Assembly: GCA_902799045.1 (NCBI GenBank)
Contig: CADBZH010000014.1
Span: 1 to 54,945, forward strand
Length of the DNA stretch: 54,945 bases
From: an uncultured Eubacteriales bacterium
GTDB lineage: Bacteria; Bacillota; Clostridia; Christensenellales; Aristaeellaceae
Direction of reading: 5' to 3'
Shown: positions 33,660 through 42,007 of the stretch, one piece after another
How positions within the stretch are numbered: position 1 is the first letter of the stretch
Layout of the letters: each line of letters begins with the position of its first letter
Notes under the pieces: model-generated
Databases searched by the model: none
The model's input: the letters and a program-made list of their open reading frames with translations, nothing else
Told to the model about the DNA's origin: nothing
Translations under genes and position numbers: made by a program

Positions 33660-34586
33660 CTATTCTTCCCCGATCGAATGCTGGAACCTTTCCATGTGCC
33701 GCCGGGTCAGCTCGTTGGCGGCGTTGTAGCCCATCTGCTTGAGGCGCAGGTTGCGGGCGGCCACCTCCAGCACCACGGCCAGGTTGCGGCCGGGGTGGAT
33801 GGGCAGCAGCAGGTGGGGCACCTTCACGCCCAGGATGTCGATGTAGTTGTCCGTCAGGCCCAGGCGGTCATACTCCTTGTCGGCCTGCCACAGCTCCAGG
33901 TGGATCACCATGTCGATGTGCTTGGAGCGCATGATGGCGCCCGCGCCGTACATCGTCGACACGTCGATGATGCCCACGCCGCGGATCTCCATGAAGTGGC
34001 GCACCAGCTCCGGCGATTCGCCGATCAGCCGGTTGTCCTCCACGCGGCGGATGTCCACCACGTCGTCGGCCACCAGCTGGTGGCCGCGCTTCACCAGCTC
34101 CAGCGCCGCCTCGCTCTTGCCCACGCCGCTGTTGCCGGTGATCAGCAGCCCCGCGCCGAACACGTTCACCAGCACGCCGTGGCGCGTCTCCCGCGGGGCC
34201 AGCCGGTCGCGCAGGAAGGCGATCAGCTCCAGCTCAAACTGGGTGGTTTCCTTCCGGGTGGAGTAGATGGGCACCTTGCGGGCCATGGCCATCACCAGCA
34301 TCTCGTCGAAGCAGGGATAGCCGCGGCAGATGATGATGCAGGGCACCGGATAGTTGAAATACTTCGACAGGCGCTCGCGGCGGGTCAGCTCGTCCAGCTG
34401 GCTGAGGAACGTCATCTCCACCTTGCCCAGCAGCTGCGGGCGCTCGTAGGGGAAGAAGTCCCAGTAGTTGGCGAACTGCATGCCCGGGCGGTTGGTGTTG
34501 CTGACCTCGATGTTCAGCTGCTTGCAATCCGTGTTCACCACGCGGGTCAGGCCCAGCGTCTTGACAAAATCGGCTTCGGAAATCAT
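33660..34586 (-). CDS. hprK: HPr kinase/phosphorylase
   Basis: The 308-residue bifunctional enzyme phosphorylates HPr at Ser46 and removes that phosphate again. It thereby controls CcpA-dependent catabolite repression in Firmicutes. It shows the P-loop GNSGVGKSEAALEL (151-158), H136 in the catalytic start, DDVVDIRRV, and the HprK signature EIRGVGIIDVSTMYGAGAI (family form usually RGLGIINV). GGAGG lies before the ATG. Next to a ROK kinase and 293 nt from the Cof hydrolase; the gap holds a MITE-like element. Confidence 0.95.
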   Translation of the reverse strand: MISEADFVKTLGLTRVVNTDCKQLNIEVSNTNRPGMQFANYWDFFPYERPQLLGKVEMTFLSQLDELTRRERLSKYFNYPVPCIIICRGYPCFDEMLVMAMARKVPIYSTRKETTQFELELIAFLRDRLAPRETRHGVLVNVFGAGLLITGNSGVGKSEAALELVKRGHQLVADDVVDIRRVEDNRLIGESPELVRHFMEIRGVGIIDVSTMYGAGAIMRSKHIDMVIHLELWQADKEYDRLGLTDNYIDILGVKVPHLLLPIHPGRNLAVVLEVAARNLRLKQMGYNAANELTRRHMERFQHSIGEE

Positions 34587-34610
34587 TTCAAATTCCTCCG
34601 GAATTTATAC

Positions 34611-34877
34611 GAGTGAGGAGTGAGGAGCGTGGAGTTCAGGTTGAAATCCTGACGGATTTCCATGATTTCGGGGGACCGGATTGCCACGGCCCTGCGGGCC
34701 TCGCAATGACGTGGTACAGGCTGGGAGCTTGCGTTCCTGTAGAAACGCTTCAAACCATCCCCGTTCGACGTCATTGCGAGGAGGAGCGAGGCGACGACGT
34801 GGCAATCCGGTTCTCCGGGAACGAAGCAAATCCCGAAGGAATTTGTGCCGCCACGCCTCACGCCGGATTCCTCACTC
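34611..34877. repeat. MITE-like composite element, copy 2
   Basis: Same orientation and similar plan as the element at 30949: GAGTGAGGAG-rich left end with TTCAGG...AAATCCTGACGGATTT, a central GATTGCCACG palindrome (34675-34810), and an AAATCCCGAAGG...CTCACTCG right end. It separates hprK from the Cof-type hydrolase gene. Confidence 0.7.
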
Positions 34878-34879
34878 GC

Positions 34880-35707
34880 TCAAAGTCGTCCCAGTTCTCC
34901 GCGCGCAAGATAGCGTTCGATCACCTGCGCCACGCCGTCCTCGGTGTTGGGTGGGGCGATGTTGGGGGTGCAGGCGCGGGCCTCGGCGCAGCCGTTCGCC
35001 ATGGCATAGCCGTATCCGGCGAATCGGAGCATCGGCACGTCGTTCTGCCCGTCTCCGAAGGCCATCACTTCCTCCGGCTTCACGCCCAGCAGCTCCGCCA
35101 GGCGCTTCATCGACGCGCCCTTGTCCACACCCTCGGGCATGATCTCGATGTAGTGGGGCTTGGACTTCATGAACGACGCCCCGTGGGGGAAGGCCGCGCG
35201 CAGCTTCGCCTGCAGGGCGTCGGCGCGCTCGGGGCCGTCGTCGATCACCAGCAGCTTCTGCACGTCTCCCGGGTGCGCCTCCAGCCACTTCGACATGGGC
35301 ATGTGGGTGGCCGTGGGGGCGACGCCGATCTGCCGGGCGTAGGCCTCGGTGCGCGGCAGGATCTCCGTGCAATAGTAGCCCCGGCCGGGGTAGACCTGCA
35401 CGTAGCTGCCCGCCGCCTCGATCACCCGAAGCACGCCCAGCGCGATCTCAAAGGGCACGCGGTTGGCGTAGAGGGTCTCGTCCGTCGCGTGGTTCCAGAG
35501 CAGCGCACCGTTGTACAGCAGCATCGGCGCGTTCACGCCGATCTTCTGGGCAAAGGGCAGCATGGCCTCCACCATCCGGCCGCTGGACAGCGTGACGCCG
35601 CAGCCCAGGGCCATCGCGGCGTCCAGCGCCGCCTTCGTGCGGGGGCTGAGCTCGTTCATGCCGTTCAGCAGCGTGTCGTCCAGGTCCGTGGCGATCAGTC
35701 GTATCAT
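34880..35707 (-). CDS. Cof-type HAD-IIB hydrolase
   Basis: The 275-residue HAD phosphatase has motif I (IATDLDDTLL), motif II (VTLSSGRM), a C2B cap (about 80-190), then KGASMKRLAELL and motif IV FGDGQNDVPMLRFAGYGYAM. Enzymes of this class act on sugar phosphates, flavin mononucleotide or pyridoxal phosphate. The chosen ATG gives a normal N terminus and a 29-nt leader from the promoter at 35743; an ATG four codons earlier abuts the AAAGGG site. Confidence 0.9.
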   Translation of the reverse strand: MIRLIATDLDDTLLNGMNELSPRTKAALDAAMALGCGVTLSSGRMVEAMLPFAQKIGVNAPMLLYNGALLWNHATDETLYANRVPFEIALGVLRVIEAAGSYVQVYPGRGYYCTEILPRTEAYARQIGVAPTATHMPMSKWLEAHPGDVQKLLVIDDGPERADALQAKLRAAFPHGASFMKSKPHYIEIMPEGVDKGASMKRLAELLGVKPEEVMAFGDGQNDVPMLRFAGYGYAMANGCAEARACTPNIAPPNTEDGVAQVIERYLARGELGRL

Positions 35708-35742
35708 GGGCGGTTTCATCCCTTTACAAATATCCGCCCTTT

Positions 35743-35771
35743 ATTGTAAACCATTTTGGCCGGGTTTGCAA
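35743..35771 (-). promoter_or_regulatory. Promoter of the Cof hydrolase gene
   Basis: On the minus strand: TTGCAA, a 17-bp spacer ending GCCAAAATGGTT, and TACAAT. The spacer shares its GCCAAAATGG with the divergent promoter at 35781. Confidence 0.6.
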
Positions 35772-35780
35772 TGGGTAGAT

Positions 35781-35809
35781 TTGCGTCCCGCGCGCCAAAA
35801 TGGTACAAT
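35781..35809 (+). promoter_or_regulatory. Promoter of the RluA-type gene
   Basis: TTGCGT, a 17-bp spacer ending GCCAAAATGG, and TACAAT, 22 nt before the start codon. Confidence 0.6.
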
Positions 35810-35831
35810 GGTGGGCAAAGGGGGGAGGCAG

Positions 35832-36557
35832 ATGACCGACACCATCCGCGCGGGGCGCTTTCAGATCCCCGTGCTCTACGAGGACAACCATCTGCTGGCC
35901 GTGGTGAAGCCGCCGAACCTGCCCGTGCAGGCGGATCGCTCCGGCGACGACGACCTGCTGAGCATATTGAAGCGCTACATCGGCAATAAATATGGTAAGC
36001 CCGGGAACGTGTATCTGGGCCTGGTGCACCGGCTGGACCGGCCCGTGGGCGGCGCGATGGTGTTCGCCCGCACGTCCAAGGCGGCGTCGAGGCTGTCGGC
36101 GGCCTTCGCGGCCCACGCCCAGGACAAGCGCTACCTGGCGGTGCTGCGCGGCGGGCCGGACGGGCCGCGGAGCCTGGCGGACTGGCTGAAAAAGGACGGG
36201 TCCACCGGCATGGTGCGGGTGACAAAGGAGGGCGAGGCCGGCGCGAAGCTGGCGCGGCTGGACACCCGGCCGCTGGCGGCGCGCGACGGGCTGACGCTTT
36301 CGGAGGTTACGCTGCACACCGGTCGGGCCCACCAGATCCGCGTGCAGCATGCCCACGCCGGCTGGCCGCTGTGGGGCGACGCCCGCTACGGCGGCGGCAG
36401 GCCCGGCCAGCAGATCGCGCTGTGGGCGGTTTCGCTCCGGCTGGAGCACCCCACCCGGCACGAGACGCTGCGCTTCACCGCGCCGCCGCCGGACGACGGC
36501 GCGTGGCGCGCGTTCCGCCCGGAGATCGAAGCATATATGGAGGCAATCGATTCGTGA
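35832..36557 (+). CDS. RluA-family rRNA/tRNA pseudouridine synthase
   Basis: The 241-residue enzyme isomerises uridine to pseudouridine in structured RNA. The catalytic Asp is D69 in LVHRLDRPVGG. Other family blocks are VLYEDNHLLAVVKPPNLPVQ, AQDKRYLAVL, LTLSEVTLHTGRAHQIRVQHAHAGWPLWGD. It lacks the N-terminal S4 domain of RluC/RluD, so its target is uncertain (RluA, TruC or YqcB-like). A GGGAGG site lies 4-5 nt before the ATG. The downstream gene overlaps its stop. Confidence 0.9.
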   Translation: MTDTIRAGRFQIPVLYEDNHLLAVVKPPNLPVQADRSGDDDLLSILKRYIGNKYGKPGNVYLGLVHRLDRPVGGAMVFARTSKAASRLSAAFAAHAQDKRYLAVLRGGPDGPRSLADWLKKDGSTGMVRVTKEGEAGAKLARLDTRPLAARDGLTLSEVTLHTGRAHQIRVQHAHAGWPLWGDARYGGGRPGQQIALWAVSLRLEHPTRHETLRFTAPPPDDGAWRAFRPEIEAYMEAIDS

Positions 36558-36916
36558 AAAAGAAGCACGGCGCGAGCCGTTGGTCGATCATATTCCTGTG
36601 CTGCCTGCTGGCGGTGCCCACGGTGGCGATCATGATGGGGGAGTATACCGGCGCGCTCACGCTGAAGGCGCTGACCCCGGCGCTGGTCACTGGCGCGCTG
36701 CTGGGCGCGGCGCACCTGGTGCTGCGGCCCGTGCTGCGGCTGCTCTCCGCGCCGCTGGGCTGCCTCACGCTGGGCCTGTCCGGCATGGTGACCGACGTGG
36801 GGCTGATCTATGCCTGCGGCCACCTGGTGAAGGGCTTCGCCGTGCCGGGGCCGCTGTACGCCGTGCTCACGGCGCTGCTGATCAACGCCATCTGCGCCGT
36901 GGCGGCGCGGAAGTAG
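36554..36916 (+). CDS. PF04020-type small membrane protein (phage holin 4_2 / YvlD family)
   Basis: The 120-residue protein has four predicted membrane helices: SIIFLCCLLAVPTVAIMM, LTPALVTGALLGAAHLVL, PLGCLTLGLSGMVTDVGLIYA, PLYAVLTALLINAICAVAA. The LVLRPVLRLLSAPLGCLTLGL segment is the hallmark of the family, which is widespread in Firmicutes and not tied to phage despite its name. Its function is unknown; in Bacillus YvlD relates to envelope stress. It starts at a GTG overlapping the pseudouridine-synthase TGA, with GGAGG 10 nt upstream. Confidence 0.8.
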   Translation: MKKKHGASRWSIIFLCCLLAVPTVAIMMGEYTGALTLKALTPALVTGALLGAAHLVLRPVLRLLSAPLGCLTLGLSGMVTDVGLIYACGHLVKGFAVPGPLYAVLTALLINAICAVAARK

Positions 36917-36959
36917 GAGGGGACGGCGACCTGCCGCTTCCTCCCTATTTTGTAAAGAG

Positions 36960-37350
36960 AGCTTAAATGCAACAGATTTGAAACAATTATAAACGATTTT
37001 GCAATATTTGTGCCCCGGAAAGGCGGGAAGCCGGCGGGGAGGAAGCGGGCGCAGGGCGGCCCAAACGGGCGGAACATGACGGAAATTTGACGGAATGGAA
37101 TCGAAAAAGTCATATTCAAGCCGGAATTGCGAAGCAAATCCGACCATAACAGACCAAAGTCTGTGGAAAATTTTTATACATTGCCCAACAAACTGTGTAA
37201 AAACCCGAAAAATGCCGTCACAAGGGGCATTTTACCCCCAAAACCTGTGGATAACCGTGTGGAAAGTGTGGATTTCTGCATAGAGGATGCAGTGTATATA
37301 CAGCGCGGCGTATGCAGTTTTTACATGAACTTTGTAACATATTCAGCCAT
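36960..37350. other. Candidate replication origin (DnaA-box cluster)
   Basis: This non-coding stretch holds five same-orientation DnaA-box-like 9-mers: TGTGGAAAA (37162), TGTGTAAAA (37194), TGTGGATAA (37246, perfect), TGTGGAAAG (37258) and TGTGGATTT (37267). Three fit the complement of TTWTNCACA exactly; the last three are 12 and 9 nt apart. AT-rich tracts flank it (36960-37010 and 37275-37345). Gene direction changes from mostly minus to mostly plus here. dnaA is not adjacent, so this remains a proposal. Confidence 0.5.
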
Positions 37351-37358
37351 CGTTTATG

Positions 37359-37386
37359 TTGACAGGGCGCGGGCGCCGGGTATAAT
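37359..37386 (+). promoter_or_regulatory. Strong promoter of deoC
   Basis: Perfect TTGACA and TATAAT with a 16-bp GC-rich spacer, 37 nt before the ATG and 84 nt from the last DnaA-box-like site. Confidence 0.8.
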
Positions 37387-37423
37387 GGAATCAGCGAAAA
37401 TAGTGAGAAACGGAGTGTTTGCC

Positions 37424-38074
37424 ATGACAGGAAGAGAGCTTGCCGCGTATATCGACCACACCCTTTTGAAGCCCGACGCCACCGCCGCGCAGATCCTGAA
37501 GATCTGCGACGAGGCGAAGGCATACCACTTTGCCTCCGTGTGCGTCAATCCCAGCCGCATCGCGCTGGTGGCCGAGGCCCTGAAGGGCAGCGGCGTGACG
37601 CCCTGCTGCGTGGTGGGGTTCCCCCTGGGCGCGATCCCCAGCCAGAGCAAGGCCGCCGAGGCCGCCGTGGCCGTGGCAAACGGCGCGCGGGAGATCGACA
37701 TGGTGATCGACATCGGTGCGGCCAGGGACGGCGACTGGGAGAAGGTCGAGCGCGACATCGCCGCCGTGAAGGCCGCCTGTGGTGACGCAAAGCTGAAGGT
37801 GATCATCGAGACCTGCCTGCTCACCGACGACGAGAAGGTGAAGGCCTGCCAGGCGGCGATGCGCGCGAAGGCGGACTTCGTCAAGACCTCCACCGGCTTT
37901 TCCAAGGGCGGCGCCACGGTGGAGGACGTGGCCCTGATGCGCCGGACCGTGGGGCCGGACATGGGCGTCAAGGCCTCCGGCGGCATCCACAACCGGGCCG
38001 AGGCCGAGGCCATGATCGCGGCGGGCGCCAACCGGATCGGCGCCAGCAGCGGCATCGCCATCGTCACCGAGTAG
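37424..38074 (+). CDS. deoC: Deoxyribose-phosphate aldolase
   Basis: The 216-residue class I aldolase splits 2-deoxyribose-5-phosphate into glyceraldehyde-3-phosphate and acetaldehyde in nucleoside breakdown. It has the Schiff-base lysine K154 (FVKTSTGF), the second lysine K183 (GVKASGGI), [11 protein letters not shown] at the N terminus, VVGFPLGA and [11 protein letters not shown]. All key residues are present and the length is normal. It is monocistronic here, not with deoA/deoD. CGGAG lies upstream of the ATG. A terminator hairpin follows at 38126. Confidence 0.95.
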   Translation: MTGRELAAYIDHTLLKPDATAAQILKICDEAKAYHFASVCVNPSRIALVAEALKGSGVTPCCVVGFPLGAIPSQSKAAEAAVAVANGAREIDMVIDIGAARDGDWEKVERDIAAVKAACGDAKLKVIIETCLLTDDEKVKACQAAMRAKADFVKTSTGFSKGGATVEDVALMRRTVGPDMGVKASGGIHNRAEAEAMIAAGANRIGASSGIAIVTE

Positions 38075-38125
38075 GCCTCCCCTTTCCCCTCACGAGGAAG
38101 GCGCTGAGGGCCCCAACCCCCTGCA

Positions 38126-38151
38126 AACGCGCGTTTTTCCGCGCGTTTTTT
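38126..38151 (+). terminator. Terminator after deoC
   Basis: AACGCGC pairs with GCGCGTT around GTTTTTCC and is followed by TTTT: short but well formed. Confidence 0.65.
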
Positions 38152-38264
38152 CGCCATATTTCCGTCCAATCCCGGCCCAAAACGACATAAATTAGACTTT
38201 GGGATTTATAAAAAATGCAAATATTCCAAAAGTGTATAATTACTGTTTTGTTTTGAAAGATTTG

Positions 38265-38294
38265 TTGCCGTGTGTTAAATCGAGGTGTTATAAT
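38265..38294 (+). promoter_or_regulatory. Promoter of the SH3-like secreted protein gene
   Basis: TTGCCG, an 18-bp spacer and TATAAT, 39 nt before the ATG. Confidence 0.5.
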
Positions 38295-38332
38295 TTTCCC
38301 AGAAGTCACAATTTGACAGGGAGGAATTACAA

Positions 38333-38794
38333 ATGAAAAAGACGATGATTGCCGTTCTGGCCGCAATGCTGATGCTGGCGCTGTGCTGCGGCTCCGCGCT
38401 GGCCTATAACGGGGATATCACCACCTCCAACGCCAAGGCCTACGCCGACGCCGCCATGACGCAGCTGGTGGGCGCCATTCCCGCGGGTACCTCCGTGCTG
38501 GTGCGCAGCTATGACAGCTATGCCGATGTGTATTACAACGGCAAGGTGGTCTACGTCGCCCCCTCGGACCTGCTCAACGGCGATATCACCGGTGATTACA
38601 ACGCCACCCTGCCGAAGGGCACGAAGATCTATCAGCGCGCCGTCACCTCCGCCAAGAGCAGGAAGCTGAAGAAGGACGTGTTCGTGAACGTCTGCGCGGT
38701 GTCCGGCGATTGGGCGCTGGTGCGCACCACCGGCGACGTGACGCTGTTCGCCTTCTGCAAGGTCAGCAAGCTCACCAACATCACCGCCCGGTAG
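38333..38794 (+). CDS. Small secreted protein with SH3-like repeats
   Basis: The 153-residue exported protein has a signal peptide of about 24 residues ending GSALA-YN. The mature part contains two similar short beta-rich units: ...AGTSVLVRSYDSYADVYYNGKVVYVAPSDL and ...KGTKIYQRAVTSAKSRKLKKDVFVNVCAVSGDWALVRTTGDVTLFAFCKVSKL. This resembles bacterial SH3 (SH3b) domains that bind cell-wall peptides. The match is by pattern only. AGGGAGG precedes the ATG. Monocistronic. Confidence 0.65.
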   Translation: MKKTMIAVLAAMLMLALCCGSALAYNGDITTSNAKAYADAAMTQLVGAIPAGTSVLVRSYDSYADVYYNGKVVYVAPSDLLNGDITGDYNATLPKGTKIYQRAVTSAKSRKLKKDVFVNVCAVSGDWALVRTTGDVTLFAFCKVSKLTNITAR

Positions 38795-38865
38795 GCCTTT
38801 TCACAAGCCGTGCCAAGGGGGCTGTCTCAAAACAACGCATAACCCTGCAGCGGGGTACATTTGTA

Positions 38866-39126
38866 GGGGCGGCGTTGCGCCGCCCGCCAGGGGAAAACGA
38901 TGCGATTCGTGCCTTGGCGGGCGCCGCAACGGCGCCCCTGCTACAGTGTATCAGCAAAAACATGACAATCCCTCCGCAGTCTGCGTCAGCGCCTCCCCTT
39001 ACACAGGGGGAGGCGTGAGGACGTTTCCGGGGCTCCCCTGTGCAAGGGGGACCAAGCGCCCGGGAAACGGTCCAGTGGACCGTTTCCAGCGCAGGTCGGG
39101 CTGGCAGCCGCAGGCTGACTGAGGGG
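38866..39126. repeat. Repeat cluster upstream of the SIR2-like gene
   Basis: A GTAGGGGCGGCGTTGCGCCGCCC unit (about 38864-38890) and an inverted GGCGGGCGCCGCAACGGCGCC unit (38928-38942) flank 38 unrelated bases. They are followed by AGGCG...CCCCTTACACAGGGGGAGGCG and GGCTGGCAGCCGCAGGCTGACTGAGG-type units. No gene is seen between 38795 and 39264 and no convincing promoter for the next gene. Confidence 0.65.
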
Positions 39127-39264
39127 TTGTTTCATGGTATACGATTGGCTGTTACGCTGTACTGCATCTGCTTTATGCACGCATATTGACGCCGTTGCGG
39201 CGGCGTGCCGGCGCGGCGTCTGGTATCATGCAGACGGCAAACCCACGACGAAGGAAGAATCGAA

Positions 39265-40233
39265 ATGGACGAAAGACAGAGCGGCGCGGGGCGGGTCAAG
39301 ACCCTGCCGCGCTACGAGGTGAACCTGGCGGCCCAGCGCTTTCCGCGGGTGCTGCTGCTGGGCAACGGCATACTCAGGCTCCGGGGCGGCGTCAGCTGGG
39401 AGGCGCTGCTGGCGCGCATCGCCGTGAACGACGAGATCCCGGACCGCGTGCTGCGCGACATTCCGCTGGCCATGCGCGTGGAGGCGCTGTGTGGCGCGGA
39501 CGTGGAGGGCGCGCGGCTGCGGGCGGCGGCGGAATTCGAGCCCACGGACGCCTGCGTCACCGACACGCTGCGCCGGCTGCTGCGCCTGCCCTGGGACTGC
39601 GTGCTGACCACGAATTATACCTACGAGGTCGAGAGCGTGCTGCTGGGGAAGGACCGCTTCGACCGGGAGGATCGTCGGCACACCCTGGCCTGCATGGACG
39701 GCTCGGTCTATCGCAAGGACAACCTGCACTTCTGCTATATTATGGAAAGAAAGGGGCTGCCGCCGCTGCCGGTGTGGCACATCCACGGCGACCTGGGCCG
39801 CCCCGAATCGATGATCCTCAGCTACTACAGCTATGCCAAGGCCATCTCCCGGCTGCAAAAGTACAACCGGCAGCTGAAGAACGCCTTCCAGGACGCCGTG
39901 GAGGCCCGGCGGATGGTGACGCCCCGCAGCTGGAGCGACTGGTTCATCCTGGGCGACGTGTACACGGTGGGCTTCGGCTACGATTTTTCCGAATTCGACC
40001 TGTGGTGGGCCGCCGAGCGCAAGGCCCGGGAAAACGCCCGCGTGGGGCGGCTGATCGCCTGGCAGGACCGGCAGGCCAAGTCCGACCCGGTGTGCGCGCT
40101 GATGAGGTCCATCGGCGGCGAGGTGAACCGCGTGTACGACTACGCCGATTACACCGAATACTATCGCATCGTGATCGACGAGATCGAGCGGCGGCTGACC
40201 TACGAGCGCCTGAGCTTCGAGTACGAGGAATGA
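39265..40233 (+). CDS. Orphan SIR2-like domain protein
   Basis: The 322-residue cytoplasmic protein has the features of SIR2-like (SIR2_2) domains: RVLLLGNGILR (nucleotide loop, about 28-38), a TTNY block with N117, a HIHGD block with H174, and VGFGYDFSEFDLWW (235-248). N117 and H174 are the expected catalytic pair of NAD-cleaving SIR2 domains in anti-phage proteins. Function is not proven; a standalone NADase/defence protein or a housekeeping NAD-binding protein are both possible. No effector or sensor partner lies next to it. GAAGGAAG before the ATG. Confidence 0.75.
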   Translation: MDERQSGAGRVKTLPRYEVNLAAQRFPRVLLLGNGILRLRGGVSWEALLARIAVNDEIPDRVLRDIPLAMRVEALCGADVEGARLRAAAEFEPTDACVTDTLRRLLRLPWDCVLTTNYTYEVESVLLGKDRFDREDRRHTLACMDGSVYRKDNLHFCYIMERKGLPPLPVWHIHGDLGRPESMILSYYSYAKAISRLQKYNRQLKNAFQDAVEARRMVTPRSWSDWFILGDVYTVGFGYDFSEFDLWWAAERKARENARVGRLIAWQDRQAKSDPVCALMRSIGGEVNRVYDYADYTEYYRIVIDEIERRLTYERLSFEYEE

Positions 40234-40337
40234 ACCCAGCCTTCCCCGGCGGGGATGGCCCGGAGTGAATATTCATGCCCAATTCGGTATGTTTATACAA
40301 ATAATGTGCATATTAGGTTAAATATCGTGAATATCCC

Positions 40338-40366
40338 TTGCCTTTCAGCGCATATGGATGTATAAT
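40338..40366 (+). promoter_or_regulatory. Promoter of the polar amino-acid ABC operon
   Basis: TTGCCT, a 17-bp spacer and TATAAT, 51 nt before the binding-protein ATG. Confidence 0.65.
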
Positions 40367-40416
40367 CAGGCCAATTCAAACGGAGCAGACTCCGCGATAT
40401 TATGGAGGGAAATAAA

Positions 40417-41169
40417 ATGAAGAAGCTTTTCGCACTGCTGATCGCCGCCATGATGATCCTGTCCGCCTTCGCCGCCCTGGCGGAGAACGGCACCCTGACC
40501 ATGTGCACTAACGCCGCCTTCCCGCCCTATGAGTTCTACGACGAGGACGGCAACGCCACCGGCATCGACGTGGAGATCGCCAAGGCCATCGGCGCCAAGC
40601 TGGGCTATGACATCGAGATCGTGGACATCGAGTTCGCCCAGTGCATCCCCGGCGTCCAGTCCGGCAAGTATGACTTCGCCGCTGCTGGCATGACCGTCAC
40701 CGAGGAGCGCAAGCAGATGGTGCAGTTCACCGACACCTACGCCACCGGCATCCAGGTGGTCATCGTGCCGGAGGATTCCACCTACGAGAGCCTGGACGAC
40801 ATCGTCGAAGCCAACGGCACCGTGAAGGTGGGCGTGCAGATGGCCACCACCGGCGACCTCTACACCACCTGGGACTATGAGGACGAGGGCAAGGGCACCG
40901 TGGATCGCTACGCCAACGGCGCGGCGGCCGTGCAGGCGCTGCTGACCGGCAAGGTGGATTGCGTGGTCATCGACAACGAGCCCGCCAAGAACTTCGTCGC
41001 CCAGAACGAGGGCCTGAAGATCCTGGAGACCGCCTACACCGTGGAAGACTACGCCATGGCCTTCGCCAAGGAAAGCGCCATCTATGAGGACTTCAACGCC
41101 GCGCTGAACGAGCTGATCGCCGACGGCACCGTGCAGGGCATCATCGACCAGTTCATCCCCGCCGAATAA
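40417..41169 (+). CDS. Amino-acid ABC transporter binding protein (SBP family 3)
   Basis: The 250-residue secreted protein has a signal peptide ending FAALA-EN without lipobox. The family-3 fold follows: LTMCTNAAFPPYEFYDEDGNATGIDVEIAKAIG, QSGKYDFAAAGMTVTEERK, VKVGVQMATTGDLY, VDCVVIDNEPAKNF. Proteins of this group bind polar or basic amino acids. The lack of a lipobox is unusual for a Gram-positive binding protein; the operon's permease and ATPase follow. TGGAGGG precedes the ATG; an upstream in-frame ATG was not chosen because it precedes the site. Confidence 0.9.
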   Translation: MKKLFALLIAAMMILSAFAALAENGTLTMCTNAAFPPYEFYDEDGNATGIDVEIAKAIGAKLGYDIEIVDIEFAQCIPGVQSGKYDFAAAGMTVTEERKQMVQFTDTYATGIQVVIVPEDSTYESLDDIVEANGTVKVGVQMATTGDLYTTWDYEDEGKGTVDRYANGAAAVQALLTGKVDCVVIDNEPAKNFVAQNEGLKILETAYTVEDYAMAFAKESAIYEDFNAALNELIADGTVQGIIDQFIPAE

Positions 41170-41189
41170 GCTGAATATCCCGCGAGCAG

Positions 41190-41213
41190 ACAGGGGGGCG
41201 TAACGCCCCCTGT
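41190..41213 (+). terminator. Intercistronic hairpin (attenuator) after the binding-protein gene
   Basis: ACAGGGGGGCG and CGCCCCCTGT form a strong stem with a TAA loop. It is followed by TTTGCG, not a long T-run, so partial termination is likely. This would give more binding protein than membrane subunits. Confidence 0.6.
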
Positions 41214-41278
41214 TTGCGCGTTACAGAAGGCCTTCCCCCCCGGGGGAAGACATTCCACACCCTAAGGAGGGGATCGCC

Positions 41279-42007
41279 ATGCCCGCATGGTTGGAAGACA
41301 TCCGATACCAGTTCAACCTGAATTTCGTGGAGCGCAACCGCTGGCGCTTTATCACCACGGGCCTGGGGAACACGCTGCTGATCACGCTGTTTTCGCTGAT
41401 GCTGGGCGTGCTCATCGGCGTGGTGATCGCGGGCGTGCGCTCCACCTATGACAAGACGGCCGACACCGCCCGGCCCACCTTCGGCCGCAAGGTGCTGGGC
41501 TTCTTCAACGGCTTCTGCAAGGTCTACATCACCGTGCTGCGCGGCACGCCGGTGGTGGTGCAGCTGATGATCATCTGCCTGGTGATCTTCGCCTGGAGCG
41601 ACAACGGCGTGGCGCTGGCCTCGCTGGCCTTCGGGTTGAACTCCGGCGCCTACGTGGCGGAGATCATCCGCGGCGGCATCATGTCCATCGACAACGGCCA
41701 GTTTGAGGCGGGCCGCAGCCTGGGCTTCAACTATTTGCAGACCATGTGGCACGTGGTGCTGCCGCAGGTGATCAAGAACGTGCTGCCCAGCCTGATGAAC
41801 GAGTTCATCGCGCTTTTGAAGGAGACGTCCGTCGCCGGCTATGCGGCCGTGCGCGATCTGACCTACGGCGGCAACACCATCGCCGGCCAGACCTATTCCT
41901 ATTTCATGCCGCTGATCGCCGTGGCGCTGATCTACCTGGCGCTGGTGATGTCGCTGACCTGGGTGGTCGGCCGGGTGGAAAGGAGGCTGAGGAGCAATGA
42001 CCACTGA
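41279..42007 (+). CDS. Amino-acid ABC transporter permease (HisM/GlnP type)
   Basis: The 242-residue permease has about five membrane helices and the HisM-type signature [18 protein letters not shown]. The EAA-like coupling loop is [33 protein letters not shown], and [20 protein letters not shown] follows. It forms a homodimeric channel in single-permease systems. AAGGAGGGGATC before the ATG. Overlaps the ATPase by 11 nt. Confidence 0.93.
   Translation: MPAWLEDIRYQFNLNFVERNRWRFITTGLGNTLLITLFSLMLGVLIGVVIAGVRSTYDKTADTARPTFGRKVLGFFNGFCKVYITVLRGTPVVVQLMIICLVIFAWSDNGVALASLAFGLNSGAYVAEIIRGGIMSIDNGQFEAGRSLGFNYLQTMWHVVLPQVIKNVLPSLMNEFIALLKETSVAGYAAVRDLTYGGNTIAGQTYSYFMPLIAVALIYLALVMSLTWVVGRVERRLRSNDH

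Noticed and set aside
30949-34877. Composite transposon carrying pepT, ROK kinase and hprK
   Set aside because: The two flanking elements contain no transposase, and the enclosed genes are core housekeeping genes. Independent insertions are simpler.
36554-36916. Prophage evidence from a phage-holin-family protein
   Set aside because: PF04020 proteins are ordinary chromosomal membrane proteins in Firmicutes. No other phage gene lies nearby.
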